This document shows, in pieces, positions 10,256-18,314 of a stretch of DNA of 47,558 bases. The DNA is from Deinococcus arcticus (GTDB taxonomy: Bacteria; Deinococcota; Deinococci; Deinococcales; Deinococcaceae). The stretch covers positions 1 to 47,558 of the forward strand of contig NZ_PYSV01000022.1 in assembly GCF_003028415.1 (NCBI RefSeq). The letters are read 5' to 3'. The notes under the pieces were generated by a model that made no database searches, was not told the DNA's origin, and saw nothing but the letters and a program-made list of their open reading frames with translations. Position numbers and translations under genes: made by a program. The first letter of the stretch is position 1. Each line of letters opens with the position of its first letter.

Positions 10256-10993
10256 TCAGGGCGCCCCCAGCAGCCAGCGGGGGCTGAGTTCTGTCTCGCC
10301 GCTCAGGCGCACCCGCTGTTCAGGCTGGGGCAGGCCGTCGCAGGGGGGCGTGGCCTGGGCGGGGCGCACCACGGGCCACACGCTCAGCACCGCCCGCCCC
10401 GCCAGATCGCCCACCGGCACCGGACCAAAGCTGCGGCTGTCCAGGCTGCCGCCGGGCGAGCGGTTGTCGCCCAGCAGGTAGTAGTGCCCGGGCGGCACGG
10501 TCACTTCCGGCTGCGGGGGGGCGTCCGGGCCCGGGGCCACGCGGTTGGCCTGGGGGCTGAAGGTGTCCAGGCAGTGCCCGGCCCAGAAGGTGCGCGCCGC
10601 TTCGGGCAGGACGCGGCCATTCACCCGCACCACCCCGCCCCGCAGGCTCACCCGGTCCCCGGGCACGCCCACGACCCGCTTGACCAGAAAGGGCCGGTAG
10701 CGCCACGGCAGCCCCAGGCCCCGGTACACGTTGCTCCAGGCAACAGGCGCGCCGCGCGGGGGCTTGAACACCACGATGTCACCCCGGGCGTAGCCGCCTG
10801 CCCCCAGGCGGTGGGCCCAGCCGCCTGCCTTTTCCACCGCCAGCCACTCGCCGTGGCGCAGGGCGGGCATCATGCTGGCGCCGTCCACCTGCACCGCCGA
10901 GGCCCCGAACTGGGTGACCATCAGGGCGAACAGCAGCGGTTGCCCCCACTCGCGCAGAGCGGCCCAGACCCGCGCTGGCCAGGGGCGGTTCAT
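10256..10993 (-). CDS. lepB: signal peptidase I
   Basis: 245 aa, S26 family. Removes signal peptides from exported proteins at the outer face of the inner membrane. One N-terminal membrane segment (about 18-33) precedes the nucleophile Ser40 (VDGASMMPAL). The general base is Lys105 (FLVKRVVGVPGD), and box E is YYLLGDNRSPGGSLDSRSFG. The start ATG at 10993 overlaps the stop of the upstream gene (ATGA). It is the last gene of an operon headed by a PadR repressor, which is uncommon for a housekeeping signal peptidase and suggests a conditional or second paralogue. Confidence 0.94.
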   Translation of the reverse strand: MNRPWPARVWAALREWGQPLLFALMVTQFGASAVQVDGASMMPALRHGEWLAVEKAGGWAHRLGAGGYARGDIVVFKPPRGAPVAWSNVYRGLGLPWRYRPFLVKRVVGVPGDRVSLRGGVVRVNGRVLPEAARTFWAGHCLDTFSPQANRVAPGPDAPPQPEVTVPPGHYYLLGDNRSPGGSLDSRSFGPVPVGDLAGRAVLSVWPVVRPAQATPPCDGLPQPEQRVRLSGETELSPRWLLGAP

Positions 10994-11328
10994 GGCCGCT
11001 CCCCCACGACCTGGGCCGGCATACCCCCGCCCTGCACCTGCACCGCGTACGCCGCGCCGCCCAGGGCCGCGCCTGCCAGCAGGGCCACCCGCAGCGGCCG
11101 CCCCAGGTACACCCCGGCCAGCCGCAGCGCCGCTGGCCACACCGGACCGGCCTGCTGCAGCGCGCATGCCCACGCCTGCACTTCCGTCAGCCCGCGCACC
11201 TGGGCGTCGTGGGCCAGCCCACACAGATGGGCCTCCACCTCGGCGGCCACGCGGCGGCGCACCTGGGGCGGCAGGAGCAGGGTCAGGCGGCGCAGGTAGC
11301 GCTGCGCGGCGGGGGGGCAGGGCCTCAC
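10990..11328 (-). CDS. small membrane protein, possible PadR-partner (HAAS-like)
   Basis: 112 aa. The N-terminal two thirds are helical and charged (AQRYLRRLTLLLPPQVRRRV, AAEVEAHLCGLAHDAQ); one membrane segment follows (RVALLAGAALGGAAYAVQV). The layout resembles the short helical domain plus membrane anchor proteins (HAAS or permease-prefix type) often paired with PadR regulators. The start is a GTG at 11328 inside the PadR stop (GTGA overlap); a longer reading frame upstream is only a shadow of padR. Function unknown. Confidence 0.6.
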   Translation of the reverse strand: MRPCPPAAQRYLRRLTLLLPPQVRRRVAAEVEAHLCGLAHDAQVRGLTEVQAWACALQQAGPVWPAALRLAGVYLGRPLRVALLAGAALGGAAYAVQVQGGGMPAQVVGERP

Positions 11329-11642
11329 CACAGGCTCCGCAGGGCGCGGTCGAAGGCGGCGTAATTCTCGCGGCGGCGTGCCAGTTCCGCGCGTCCGGCG
11401 TCGGTCAGGGCGTAGGTGCGCACCGGGGGGCCGCCCCGGGCCAGCGTGGCTTCGCCGGTCTGCAGAAAGCCGGCCCGTTCCAGTCGGTGCAGGGCCGGGT
11501 ACAGGCTGCCCACATTCAGGGTGATGCGGCCCCCGGTGAGAGCCTCGACCCGCTTGGCGAGGTCCAGGCCATAGCCGCTTTCCCGCTGCAGCACGCTCAG
11601 CAGAATCAGGTCCAGATTCCCCTTGAAGAGGTTGATGTCCAT
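11325..11642 (-). CDS. PadR family transcriptional regulator
   Basis: 105 aa, the size of the short PadR-s2 class (winged helix plus one dimerisation helix). Visible: NLDLILLSVLQRESGYGLDL at residues 9-28, the recognition helix VGSLYPALHRLERAGFL, and the wing region RTYALTDAGRAEL. Usually a ligand-responsive repressor of its own operon. The palindromic sequence immediately upstream (11649-11675) is the obvious operator. Operon: padR, small membrane protein, lepB, all overlapping by 4 nt. Confidence 0.9.
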   Translation of the reverse strand: MDINLFKGNLDLILLSVLQRESGYGLDLAKRVEALTGGRITLNVGSLYPALHRLERAGFLQTGEATLARGGPPVRTYALTDAGRAELARRRENYAAFDRALRSLW

Positions 11643-11648
11643 GTCGGG

Positions 11649-11675
11649 TATCAGTATCTGATATCAGAATCTGAG
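11649..11675. promoter_or_regulatory. operator candidate for PadR
   Basis: Two interlocked palindromes lie just upstream of padR: TATCAG-TAT-CTGATA (11649-11663) and CTGATATCAG (11658-11667). The unit ATCAG[T/A]ATCTGA is also repeated directly. Such symmetric AT-rich DNA next to a PadR gene most likely serves autoregulation. Confidence 0.7.
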
Positions 11676-11693
11676 AAGCAAGCGAGTGAGAGC

Positions 11694-11720
11694 GGGGCAT
11701 CCAGGTTGCCCCTGGTGCCC
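11694..11720 (-). terminator. strong hairpin after the BON-LysM gene
   Basis: GGGGCA-CCAGG-GGCAA-CCTGG-A-TGCCCC on the minus strand: 11 pairs with one bulged base and a 5-nt loop, but no T tract. It could act as a terminator or 3' stabiliser. Confidence 0.4.
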
Positions 11721-11739
11721 CGCCCCTGCATACCTGTGC

Positions 11740-12570
11740 TCAGCCCGGAATGCGCAGTTTCTGGCCCGGCTGAATCAGATCCGGGTTGCTGATGTTGTTG
11801 TAATGGGCGATTTTCTTGTACTGCATGGCGTCGCCGTAATACTTCTGGGCAATCTCGGACAGGCTGTCGCCGGCCTTGACGGTGTACACCGTGTCGCCCG
11901 TGTCCTGGTCCTTTTCCTTGGCCAGGGCCTTGGCACCCGCAGCCACGCGCAGGCCGCTGATGTCCACGCCGGCCACCCCGTCCACAGCGCGGGCCAGCTT
12001 CTCGGCCAGGCGCTGCTCGTGGTCGTTGTCCACCACGCCGCGCAGGATGATGCTCTTGCCGCTTTGCAGCACGTCAATGGGGTCGTCGGCCAGTTCGCCG
12101 TTACCACGCAGGGCCTGGTGAACGGCCTTGGCGATGCGGCTGTTGTCTTCCAGCTCGGCGTCGTCGTCCTGGCGGCTGGCCTGGGCCAGGGGCTCCAGCT
12201 CTGCGGCCTGCTCCGGCGCGGCCTGGGGCCGGGCGTTCATGTTGCCGGTGGTGGGGGCCACCTGCGGCTGCAGTTCGGGCAGCGGGGCGGCCGGCGTGGA
12301 GGCCGCCGGGGCGCTGCGCTGCGGAGAGGCACTGGTGGGCGGCGCGCTGGCCTGCTCAAAGGTCACGCCGCTCACGTCCACGGTCTTGACCCCGTTGATG
12401 CCGCCGGCCACCACACGAATCAGGCCCAGGTAGCGGTCGTTGGGCACCATGCCCGTCACCTTGACCTCGCCGCCGCGTTCCTGTACCTGCAGGCCCAGAC
12501 CTTGCAGGCGAGGCTGTTCGTTCAGCGCGTCTTTCACGCGCTCCGCCGTGCTCTTTCCAAAAGGCCACAT
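11740..12570 (-). CDS. BON and LysM domain protein
   Basis: 276 aa without a signal peptide. BON-like domain at residues 9-70 (RVKDALNEQPRLQGLGLQVQ, VSGVTFEQ). A proline/alanine linker (about 75-135) leads to a second BON domain (about 143-200, AKAVHQALRGNGELADDPID, SIILRGVVDNDHE). The C-terminal LysM domain (about 228-276) reads YTVKAGDSLSEIAQKYYGDA and QPGQKLRIP. BON modules bind phospholipid and LysM binds peptidoglycan; E. coli YgaU/Kbp has the same BON-LysM order and binds K+. Envelope or ion role is inferred. Leaderless ATG. Confidence 0.9.
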   Translation of the reverse strand: MWPFGKSTAERVKDALNEQPRLQGLGLQVQERGGEVKVTGMVPNDRYLGLIRVVAGGINGVKTVDVSGVTFEQASAPPTSASPQRSAPAASTPAAPLPELQPQVAPTTGNMNARPQAAPEQAAELEPLAQASRQDDDAELEDNSRIAKAVHQALRGNGELADDPIDVLQSGKSIILRGVVDNDHEQRLAEKLARAVDGVAGVDISGLRVAAGAKALAKEKDQDTGDTVYTVKAGDSLSEIAQKYYGDAMQYKKIAHYNNISNPDLIQPGQKLRIPG

Positions 12571-12577
12571 GCCCGCC

Positions 12578-12583
12578 AGCGTA
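12578..12583 (-). promoter_or_regulatory. -10 box of the BON-LysM gene (leaderless)
   Basis: TACGCT on the minus strand, 7 nt before the ATG at 12570. Confidence 0.55.
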
Positions 12584-12650
12584 CACCCCGACCCCGGGAC
12601 CCAGCTCCGTTTCTTCAGCTTGGGTCAAGACCGGGCGCTGGCTGGCCCTC

Positions 12651-14032
12651 TTACGGCAGTGGCGGCAGGCCGGGCGACTCGACCCAGGCGCGCAGCACAC
12701 CCTCGGCATCTGGGCCCAGCACCCTGCGGGCCAGGGCCAGCAGATCGGCGGTGCGGGTGGGCTGCCCGGCCCGCTCGCGGGCGTAGGTCTGCAGGAAGGT
12801 GCGAAAAGGCCCGTCCCCCACCTCGGCGCGCAGGGCGTGCAGCGCCAGGGCGCCGCGCAGGTAGGCGCTGCGGTCAAACAGTTCGGCCGCTGTGCGCGCC
12901 ACCAGCGGGCGGGTGGGGCCGCTTTGCACGCTGTCACGCCAGCGCTGCACGACAGCGGCTTCTCCCTCGCCCTGCGCCTGTACCCACAGCAACTCGGCGT
13001 AGGTGGCAAAGCCCTCGTTCAGCCAGGTATCGCTCCAGTCGCCCAGCGGCACACTGTTGCCAAACCACTGGTGCGCCGCCTCATGCACGATGACCCGGAC
13101 GTTGCTGGACGTGACTGGCATGGTGGACAGGGTGGCCGTTTCCAGCGCGGGCAGCGCGGGCCGCACCACCGCCGAGCCGTAGACCGCGAACGGATAGGGC
13201 CCGAACCACTCGCCCAGAACGCGCAGAATCTCGCCGGTGCGTTCGTAGGGCGCGCGGATGTTTGGCGGGATGCCGGGCGGAAAGTAGTCGCGCACCTGCA
13301 CGGTTTTGCCGGCCACCTGCACAGCCGGGCGGTCCACCCGTTCCAGCGGCCCCACATGCACCGAGAGGGCGTAGGTGGGAATCGCCTCGCGCTGCTCGAA
13401 GGTGAAGGTGCGGCCCTGCGGTGTGTCCTGCACCCGGGTGTGCACGCCACTGGCGGCGGCCGTGACGCCCTGGGGCACCGTGACACGCAGGGTAAAGGTG
13501 GCGGGGTCGGCCGGGTGGTCATTGACCGGCAGAAAGGCGCGGGTGCCGTCGGGCTCACTGAAGGAGAAATTCACGCCCGGCTGCGCGCCCTGGCCGGGCA
13601 GGGCCTGCCAGCCCAGGTCCACCGGCAGATCGGGGTCGGGCACGCGGCCGGCGGGGCCACTCAGGCGCACGGTGACGCGGGCGGTGGTCCCCGGGGTCAG
13701 GGCACGGCGGATGAGCAGTTTCTCGCCGGCACGTTCAAACGGCACAGCGGCGCCGTTCCAGGTCACGCCCTGCACCGCCGGGCCCAGGTAATCCAGGCTC
13801 AGCAGGGGCAGGGGCCTCGTGGCCTGCGCGCTCAGGGTCACCTCGGCCTGCAGGGTGCGGGTGCCGGGCTGGGGCACGCGCAGCGCCACATCGTAGTGCG
13901 TGACGTCCAGCCCGGCCTGCCCCAGACGCGGATAGATGCGGTCACCCCAGGCGGCGGGCAGGACAGGCGCCTGCGCCGCCCCGCCCAGGGCGCTTCCCAG
14001 CAGCGCCAGGGCCAGGATCCAGCTCCGGCGCA

Positions 14033-14033
<1 letters not shown>
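12651..14033 (-). CDS. M1 family metallopeptidase, exported
   Basis: 460 aa. Signal peptide at residues 1-21 (MRRSWILALALLGSALGGAA), a beta-rich N-terminal domain, then the gluzincin site HEAAHQWFGN (H317, E318, H321) with third zinc ligand E340 in WLNEGFATYAELLW. Predicted aminopeptidase outside the inner membrane. The usual G-x-M-E-N substrate loop is changed to PALETAT, so substrate choice may differ from classical M1 enzymes. The length matches compact M1 proteins lacking the large C-terminal helical domain. The start at 14033 overlaps the Nudix stop by one base (TGATG). Confidence 0.9.
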
Positions 14034-14509
<476 letters not shown>

Positions 14510-14578
14510 GAGGGAGGCAGTCTAGCGCACCGCTCTGAAAGGCCGCCGGAGAGGGCTTCTGTGTTGCGCCAACGCTTC

Positions 14579-14717
14579 TGACGGACTGCCGTCTGTGGCG
14601 CCAGCACCCTGGAACAGAGCCGATGTGGCGGCCCCATGCCCGACAGCCCGTATTTCTCCTGCTCGCCTCCTTCGGATTGAACCGCTTTGGCAGGCGCTGG
14701 GGTGGAAGTCCGTATCA
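14579..14717. repeat. dispersed repeat family 1, copy A
   Basis: About 139 bp bounded by TGACGGACTGCCGTCTG and AGTCCGTATCA. It shares GGAACAGAGCCGATG (14611-14625), TATTTCTCCTGCTCGC and TCGGATTGAA with copy B. The right end contains the stop codon (TGA, 14715-14717) of the thioesterase gene. Confidence 0.75.
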
Positions 14718-15122
14718 GGCGGAGGTGGGCAACCCCAGCAGCGTCAGCAGGTCGTCGGGCAGGCGGGCGGGGCGGTAGGTGTGATCAGTGGCGATGTGGC
14801 GGGTTTCCCCGGTGGCCAGCAGCTCGTCGCCCCGGCGCACCTCGTAAGAAAAGGTGAGGGTGCGTGAGCGCACCGCGCCCAGCGTGGCGTGAATCTGCAG
14901 TTCATCGTCGTAGCGCGCGGCGCGGCGGTATTCCACGTTCAGCCCCGAGAGCATCAGGTAATAGCCGCGCGCCTCAAGGTCACGGTAGGGCAGGTCCAGA
15001 GCGTGCATGGCGTCGGTGCGGGCCACCTCGAACCACACCGGATAGGTGGCGTGGTGCGCCACCCCCATGGCGTCGGTCTCGGCGTAGCGCACCCGCAGCG
15101 TGGACACGAAGGTGCGGCTCAC
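14715..15122 (-). CDS. acyl-CoA thioesterase, 4HBT/YbgC type
   Basis: 135 aa hot-dog fold protein. The active-site region [20 protein letters not shown] has the catalytic Asp of the 4-hydroxybenzoyl-CoA thioesterase class (Y-x-D-T-D-x-x-G-x-x-x-x-x-x-Y/F). It hydrolyses an acyl-CoA in the cytoplasm; chain preference unknown. The ATG overlaps the rbfA stop (ATGA), so the two are co-translated. The stop codon is the first codon of repeat copy A. Confidence 0.9.
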   Translation of the reverse strand: MSRTFVSTLRVRYAETDAMGVAHHATYPVWFEVARTDAMHALDLPYRDLEARGYYLMLSGLNVEYRRAARYDDELQIHATLGAVRSRTLTFSYEVRRGDELLATGETRHIATDHTYRPARLPDDLLTLLGLPTSA

Positions 15123-15403
15123 CAGCCGTCTCCGGCGGCGTAGAACTCCAGCGTGGGTGTGCGGCGCATACGCACGTGTTCGGCCACCTGCCGCTGCAGG
15201 TGCCCCCGGGCCCCGCGCAGGGCGTCCAGCAACTCGTCCATCTCGCCGGACATGGCACTCACGTACACCCGCGCCAGCCCGTAATCGGGCGTGACCGCCA
15301 CGCGCTCCACCGTCACGATCATGGGCACGCGGGGATCGCGCAGCCCGGCAATCGCTTCACTCAGCACACGCGTCAGTTGGGCCTGCACCTGCTCAGGCTT
15401 CAT
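15119..15403 (-). CDS. rbfA: 30S ribosome-binding factor RbfA
   Basis: 94 aa, shorter than the usual 110-130 because the C-terminal tail is missing. RbfA binds the pre-30S subunit and helps mature the 5' end of 16S rRNA, notably in the cold. Visible: the KH-like fold with [33 protein letters not shown] and [17 protein letters not shown]. The start at 15403 ([10 protein letters not shown]) fits the family. Overlaps the thioesterase gene by ATGA. Divergent from the acetyltransferase at 15488; 84 bp between them carries both promoters. nusA and infB, its usual neighbours, are absent. Confidence 0.92.
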   Translation of the reverse strand: MKPEQVQAQLTRVLSEAIAGLRDPRVPMIVTVERVAVTPDYGLARVYVSAMSGEMDELLDALRGARGHLQRQVAEHVRMRRTPTLEFYAAGDGW

Positions 15404-15451
15404 GCCAACCCCCAGACCAACCGACTCTTCAAGCCCTGCATCCCCGCATGG

Positions 15452-15481
15452 TACGGCATGGCGGGGCCCGTGCCGTAGCCT
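15452..15481 (+). promoter_or_regulatory. promoter and inverted repeat before the CAT-like gene
   Basis: TACGGCA (15452-15458) and TGCCGTA (15471-15477) form a perfect 7-bp inverted repeat whose right arm overlaps the -10 box TAGCCT (15476-15481), 6 nt before the GTG start. A possible operator for this gene or for divergent rbfA. Confidence 0.45.
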
Positions 15482-15487
15482 GGGGGC

Positions 15488-16126
15488 GTGCGGACCATTG
15501 ACCTGACCACGTGGCCCCGGCGGGCGCACTTTGAGTTCTTCCGGCACCACACCCAGCCGCACTTCAGCGTGACGGCCCCGGTGGACGTGACCCGTTTTCG
15601 CGCCGGGGTGCGCGAGCGGGGCCTGTCCTACATGGCCGCCACCGCCTACGTGCTGGGGCGCGCGGCCAACGAGCTGCCGCCCTTTCGCTGGCGCATCCGG
15701 GGCGAGGCGGTGGTGGAACACGGGCGCGTGCACCCGTCCGTGATTGACACCGAACCCGGCAGCGAGCTGTTTCATTTCTGCACCCTGCCCTACCAGCCCG
15801 GCGCCCCCGCTTTCCTGCAGGGCGCGGCCCAGGCCCTGGCGGCCCGGCGCGCCCAGCCCACCCTGGACGAGGACCCCGCGCAGGACGACCTGCTGTACCT
15901 GTCCAGCCTGCCGTGGGTGGCCTTTACCGGGATCACGCACGCCATGCACCTGCAGCCCCCGGACTGCATTCCCCGCCTGACCACCGGCCGCTTTACCGAG
16001 CAGGGTGGCCGCTGGCAGATGCCGCTGTCGGTGCAGGTTCACCACGCCCTGATGGACGGGCGGCATGTGGGCGCGTATTTCGAGGCGGTGCAGGCGCTGC
16101 TGGACGATCCGGGATTGCTGGACTGA
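15488..16126 (+). CDS. chloramphenicol acetyltransferase-fold protein
   Basis: 212 aa, the length of a CAT subunit. The N-terminus [15 protein letters not shown] matches CAT (W-x-R-x-x-H-F-x-x-F), and the C-terminal catalytic motif [17 protein letters not shown] contains His186 and Asp190 of H-H-x-x-x-D-G. CAT transfers acetyl from acetyl-CoA to chloramphenicol, but many chromosomal members have other or unknown acceptors, so resistance should not be assumed. Leaderless GTG start behind TAGCCT. Its stop TGA is the first codon of repeat copy B. Confidence 0.88.
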   Translation: MRTIDLTTWPRRAHFEFFRHHTQPHFSVTAPVDVTRFRAGVRERGLSYMAATAYVLGRAANELPPFRWRIRGEAVVEHGRVHPSVIDTEPGSELFHFCTLPYQPGAPAFLQGAAQALAARRAQPTLDEDPAQDDLLYLSSLPWVAFTGITHAMHLQPPDCIPRLTTGRFTEQGGRWQMPLSVQVHHALMDGRHVGAYFEAVQALLDDPGLLD

Positions 16127-16275
16127 TACGGGCTGCCGTCTCTTCCGCCGACACATCGGAACAGAGCCGATGAGCCGACTCTACGCCCGGAGGCATCTAT
16201 TTCTCCTGCTCGCTCTGCTCGGATTGAATCTCTGACAAAAGCGGTTCAATCGGAACTCACCTGAGTCCCGTATCA
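16124..16275. repeat. dispersed repeat family 1, copy B
   Basis: 152 bp with ends TGATACGGG and CCCGTATCA (9-bp perfect terminal inverted repeat). Inside are ATCGG-N6-CCGAT and GATTGAA...TTCAATC hairpins. It shares GGAACAGAGCCGATG (16158-16172) and TATTTCTCCTGCTCGC with copy A. It lies between the convergent CAT-like and glycosidase genes. The rest of this intergenic stretch (16276-16424) shows nothing recognisable. Confidence 0.78.
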
Positions 16276-16424
16276 GCTGCCAGGGCCCACGCCCGCTTCT
16301 GCCCGCTTTGCTCAGCCGGTATTGAGGTGCGCAAACGATTCACGCCGAGACTTTCCAAGCTGTCCAAGCTGAGCCTGAGCATGAAATCCTCTTTCTCCAG
16401 ACCTGTTCCTGCCCGCCTCTTGCC

Positions 16425-17732
16425 CTACTTCGCGTAGCGCCGCCCGGCATAGTCCGTGAACACCCCGATGCCGTAGCTGACGCGGCGCACGCTGTCCAGT
16501 ACCGCGCGGCCATTCCAGGCGATGCCGGTGCTGCTGCCGCCGTCCAGCAGCAGGGCGTCGCGCACGCCCAGGCGGGTCATGATCTTGCCCATCTCGGTGG
16601 TGGTCACCCGGACATGGGTGCTGACAAACACGAGGTCGCGGTTGCCAATCAGACCCACGGCGCTGCGGGCGGCGCGGCCAAACAGGGCCGGGTCCCGGAA
16701 GGCGCTGCTGTAGCGCGTGACCACCTGTCCGCCGCTGAGGATGCGTGGCCCGGTGGCCACCACCGTTTCCAGGCCCGCCCAGGTGGTCTCCAGCGGGCGC
16801 CCCAGCGCCGCCGCCGCACTGATGCGGAAAGCCGCGCGGTTGTCTGGGGTAATGGTCAGCGCCTGGGGAATGCGGCCCCAGGTCAGCAGCCGCCCCTGGG
16901 TCACGATGTCGCCCGCCGGCGCGTAGGACTGCGGATGAAAATACGAGCCGTTGACCACCATGCGCGCGCCGCTGCGCCGCGCCAGCTCGCTCACCCGCGC
17001 CCCCGAACCGAAGCTCAGGCGCCCGGACGGCATGACCGGGGCCACCAGCACGTGGCGCCAGCGCAGGTCCACGCTGGCAATCTGCACCGGCACGTTCAGC
17101 GGAATCAGACGCTTGAAGGTGACAGGCGGGCGTTGCGGGCGGGGCGGAATGGGCACCGGCACCCGCATGGGCACCAGCACCTTCTTGCCCGGCACGATGG
17201 CGCGGGCGGTGGTCATGCCGTTCAGGCGGCGCAGGCCGTCCACGCTCAGGCGGTAGCGGGCCGCCAGCAGGGCCGGCGTATCCTTGACACCCACCCACAC
17301 GTAGCGGTACACGGTCCGCACCTCGGTGGTGGGGCGCGGCGCCGGGGGCCGGGCGGCCGTTCCAGGGGCCGGCACCACCAGTCGCTGCCCCGGGGCGATC
17401 ACGGTGCTGCGCAGGCGGTTGGCGGCCTGCAGCGCGGCCACCGAGGTGCCGGTGCGCGCAGCAATACGGCTGAGGGTATCGCCCGCCCGCACCGTGTAAC
17501 GGCGCGGCGCGGCACTGGCCGGGACTGCCCCAGGCCGCAGGCGCAGCACCTGGCCCACGCGAATGGTGTCCCCCTTCAGCCCGTTGTAGGTGCGCAGCTG
17601 GGCCACGCTCAGGCCGTGGCGCGTGGCAATGCGGAACAGGGTGTCGCCCTTTTGCACCTTGACGGTGGGCGCGGTGGCGGCCAGGGCCGCACTGGCCGTG
17701 ACCAGCAGAAGCAAGGAAAGGAGTCGGCGCAT
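16425..17732 (-). CDS. LysM-phosphodiester glycosidase (NAGPA) exoprotein
   Basis: 435 aa. Signal peptide (MRRLLSLLLLVTASAALAA), LysM 1 at about 24-67 (VQKGDTLFRIATRHGLSVAQ), LysM 2 at about 78-121 (VRAGDTLSRIAARTGTSVAA), and a third degenerate LysM around 150-195. A NAGPA/phosphodiester glycosidase domain then fills the C-terminal half (MVVNGSYFHP, GDIVTQGRLLTWG, DALLLDGGSSTGIAWNG). Peptidoglycan-bound enzyme acting on cell-wall or exopolysaccharide glycosides is the likely role. The start at 17732 has GAGGTG 7 nt upstream; an in-frame ATG at 17747 is less likely. Confidence 0.9.
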   Translation of the reverse strand: MRRLLSLLLLVTASAALAATAPTVKVQKGDTLFRIATRHGLSVAQLRTYNGLKGDTIRVGQVLRLRPGAVPASAAPRRYTVRAGDTLSRIAARTGTSVAALQAANRLRSTVIAPGQRLVVPAPGTAARPPAPRPTTEVRTVYRYVWVGVKDTPALLAARYRLSVDGLRRLNGMTTARAIVPGKKVLVPMRVPVPIPPRPQRPPVTFKRLIPLNVPVQIASVDLRWRHVLVAPVMPSGRLSFGSGARVSELARRSGARMVVNGSYFHPQSYAPAGDIVTQGRLLTWGRIPQALTITPDNRAAFRISAAAALGRPLETTWAGLETVVATGPRILSGGQVVTRYSSAFRDPALFGRAARSAVGLIGNRDLVFVSTHVRVTTTEMGKIMTRLGVRDALLLDGGSSTGIAWNGRAVLDSVRRVSYGIGVFTDYAGRRYAK

Positions 17733-17805
17733 GGGGTCACACCTCATCACAGTTCTGCCAGTGGGACGTGAAGTGAACCTGACGGCGCTGTTTACGCAGG
17801 TGCGC

Positions 17806-18288
17806 TCAGGTGCCCGGGGTGCTGCCCGGGAACACTGCCACCCGCCCCACCATGTACGCGCAGCCATACAGAAACAGTGTGGCCACCGGCAGCAGTTTCA
17901 GGCCCACACGGTGCTCGACCATGCGGCCCTTGACCAGCACCTCAATCACGTACAGGGTGAGCAGGCAAAAGCCCGCGTACATCCAGTGTTCCCAGTCGCG
18001 GCTGGGGTCGGCCGGGTAGCCGTACTTGGTGGCGCCGCCGCTCAGGGGGGTGGCGCTGGGCACCTTCAGTCCGCTCAGGGCCAGCAGCAGGCCGGTCACG
18101 CCGGGAATCAGCGTCAGTGCCCAGGTGATGCGCAGCCACACCAGAAAGGAGGTGCCCACACGGTTTTTCAGCGCGGGCCCCAGGCTCCAGACGAACAGGA
18201 CCAGCGTCGCCAGGGCGTATGGCGTGGGAAAGAGCAGCGCCAGGGAACTGGGAAACTGGTACCCGTGAATGAGTTGCAAGAACGCCAT
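17806..18288 (-). CDS. four-pass membrane protein of unknown function
   Basis: 160 aa with four hydrophobic segments (about 12-35, 50-72, 100-120, 130-150). A conserved-looking polar loop between TM2 and TM3 holds KYGYPADPSRDWEHWMYAGF. No domain recognised. Leaderless ATG 6 nt behind TACGCT. 73 bp upstream of the LysM-glycosidase gene on the same strand, so the two could be co-transcribed, though the downstream gene has its own Shine-Dalgarno site. Confidence 0.75.
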   Translation of the reverse strand: MAFLQLIHGYQFPSSLALLFPTPYALATLVLFVWSLGPALKNRVGTSFLVWLRITWALTLIPGVTGLLLALSGLKVPSATPLSGGATKYGYPADPSRDWEHWMYAGFCLLTLYVIEVLVKGRMVEHRVGLKLLPVATLFLYGCAYMVGRVAVFPGSTPGT

Positions 18289-18294
18289 GCCCGC

Positions 18295-18300
18295 AGCGTA
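18295..18300 (-). promoter_or_regulatory. -10 box of the four-pass membrane protein gene (leaderless)
   Basis: TACGCT on the minus strand, 6 nt before the ATG at 18288. Confidence 0.5.
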
Positions 18301-18314
18301 TCAGGGGGCCCTGC

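Noticed and set aside
15488..16126. Calling the CAT-fold gene a chloramphenicol resistance gene.
   Set aside because: The catalytic His motif is present, but many chromosomal homologues are not active on chloramphenicol.
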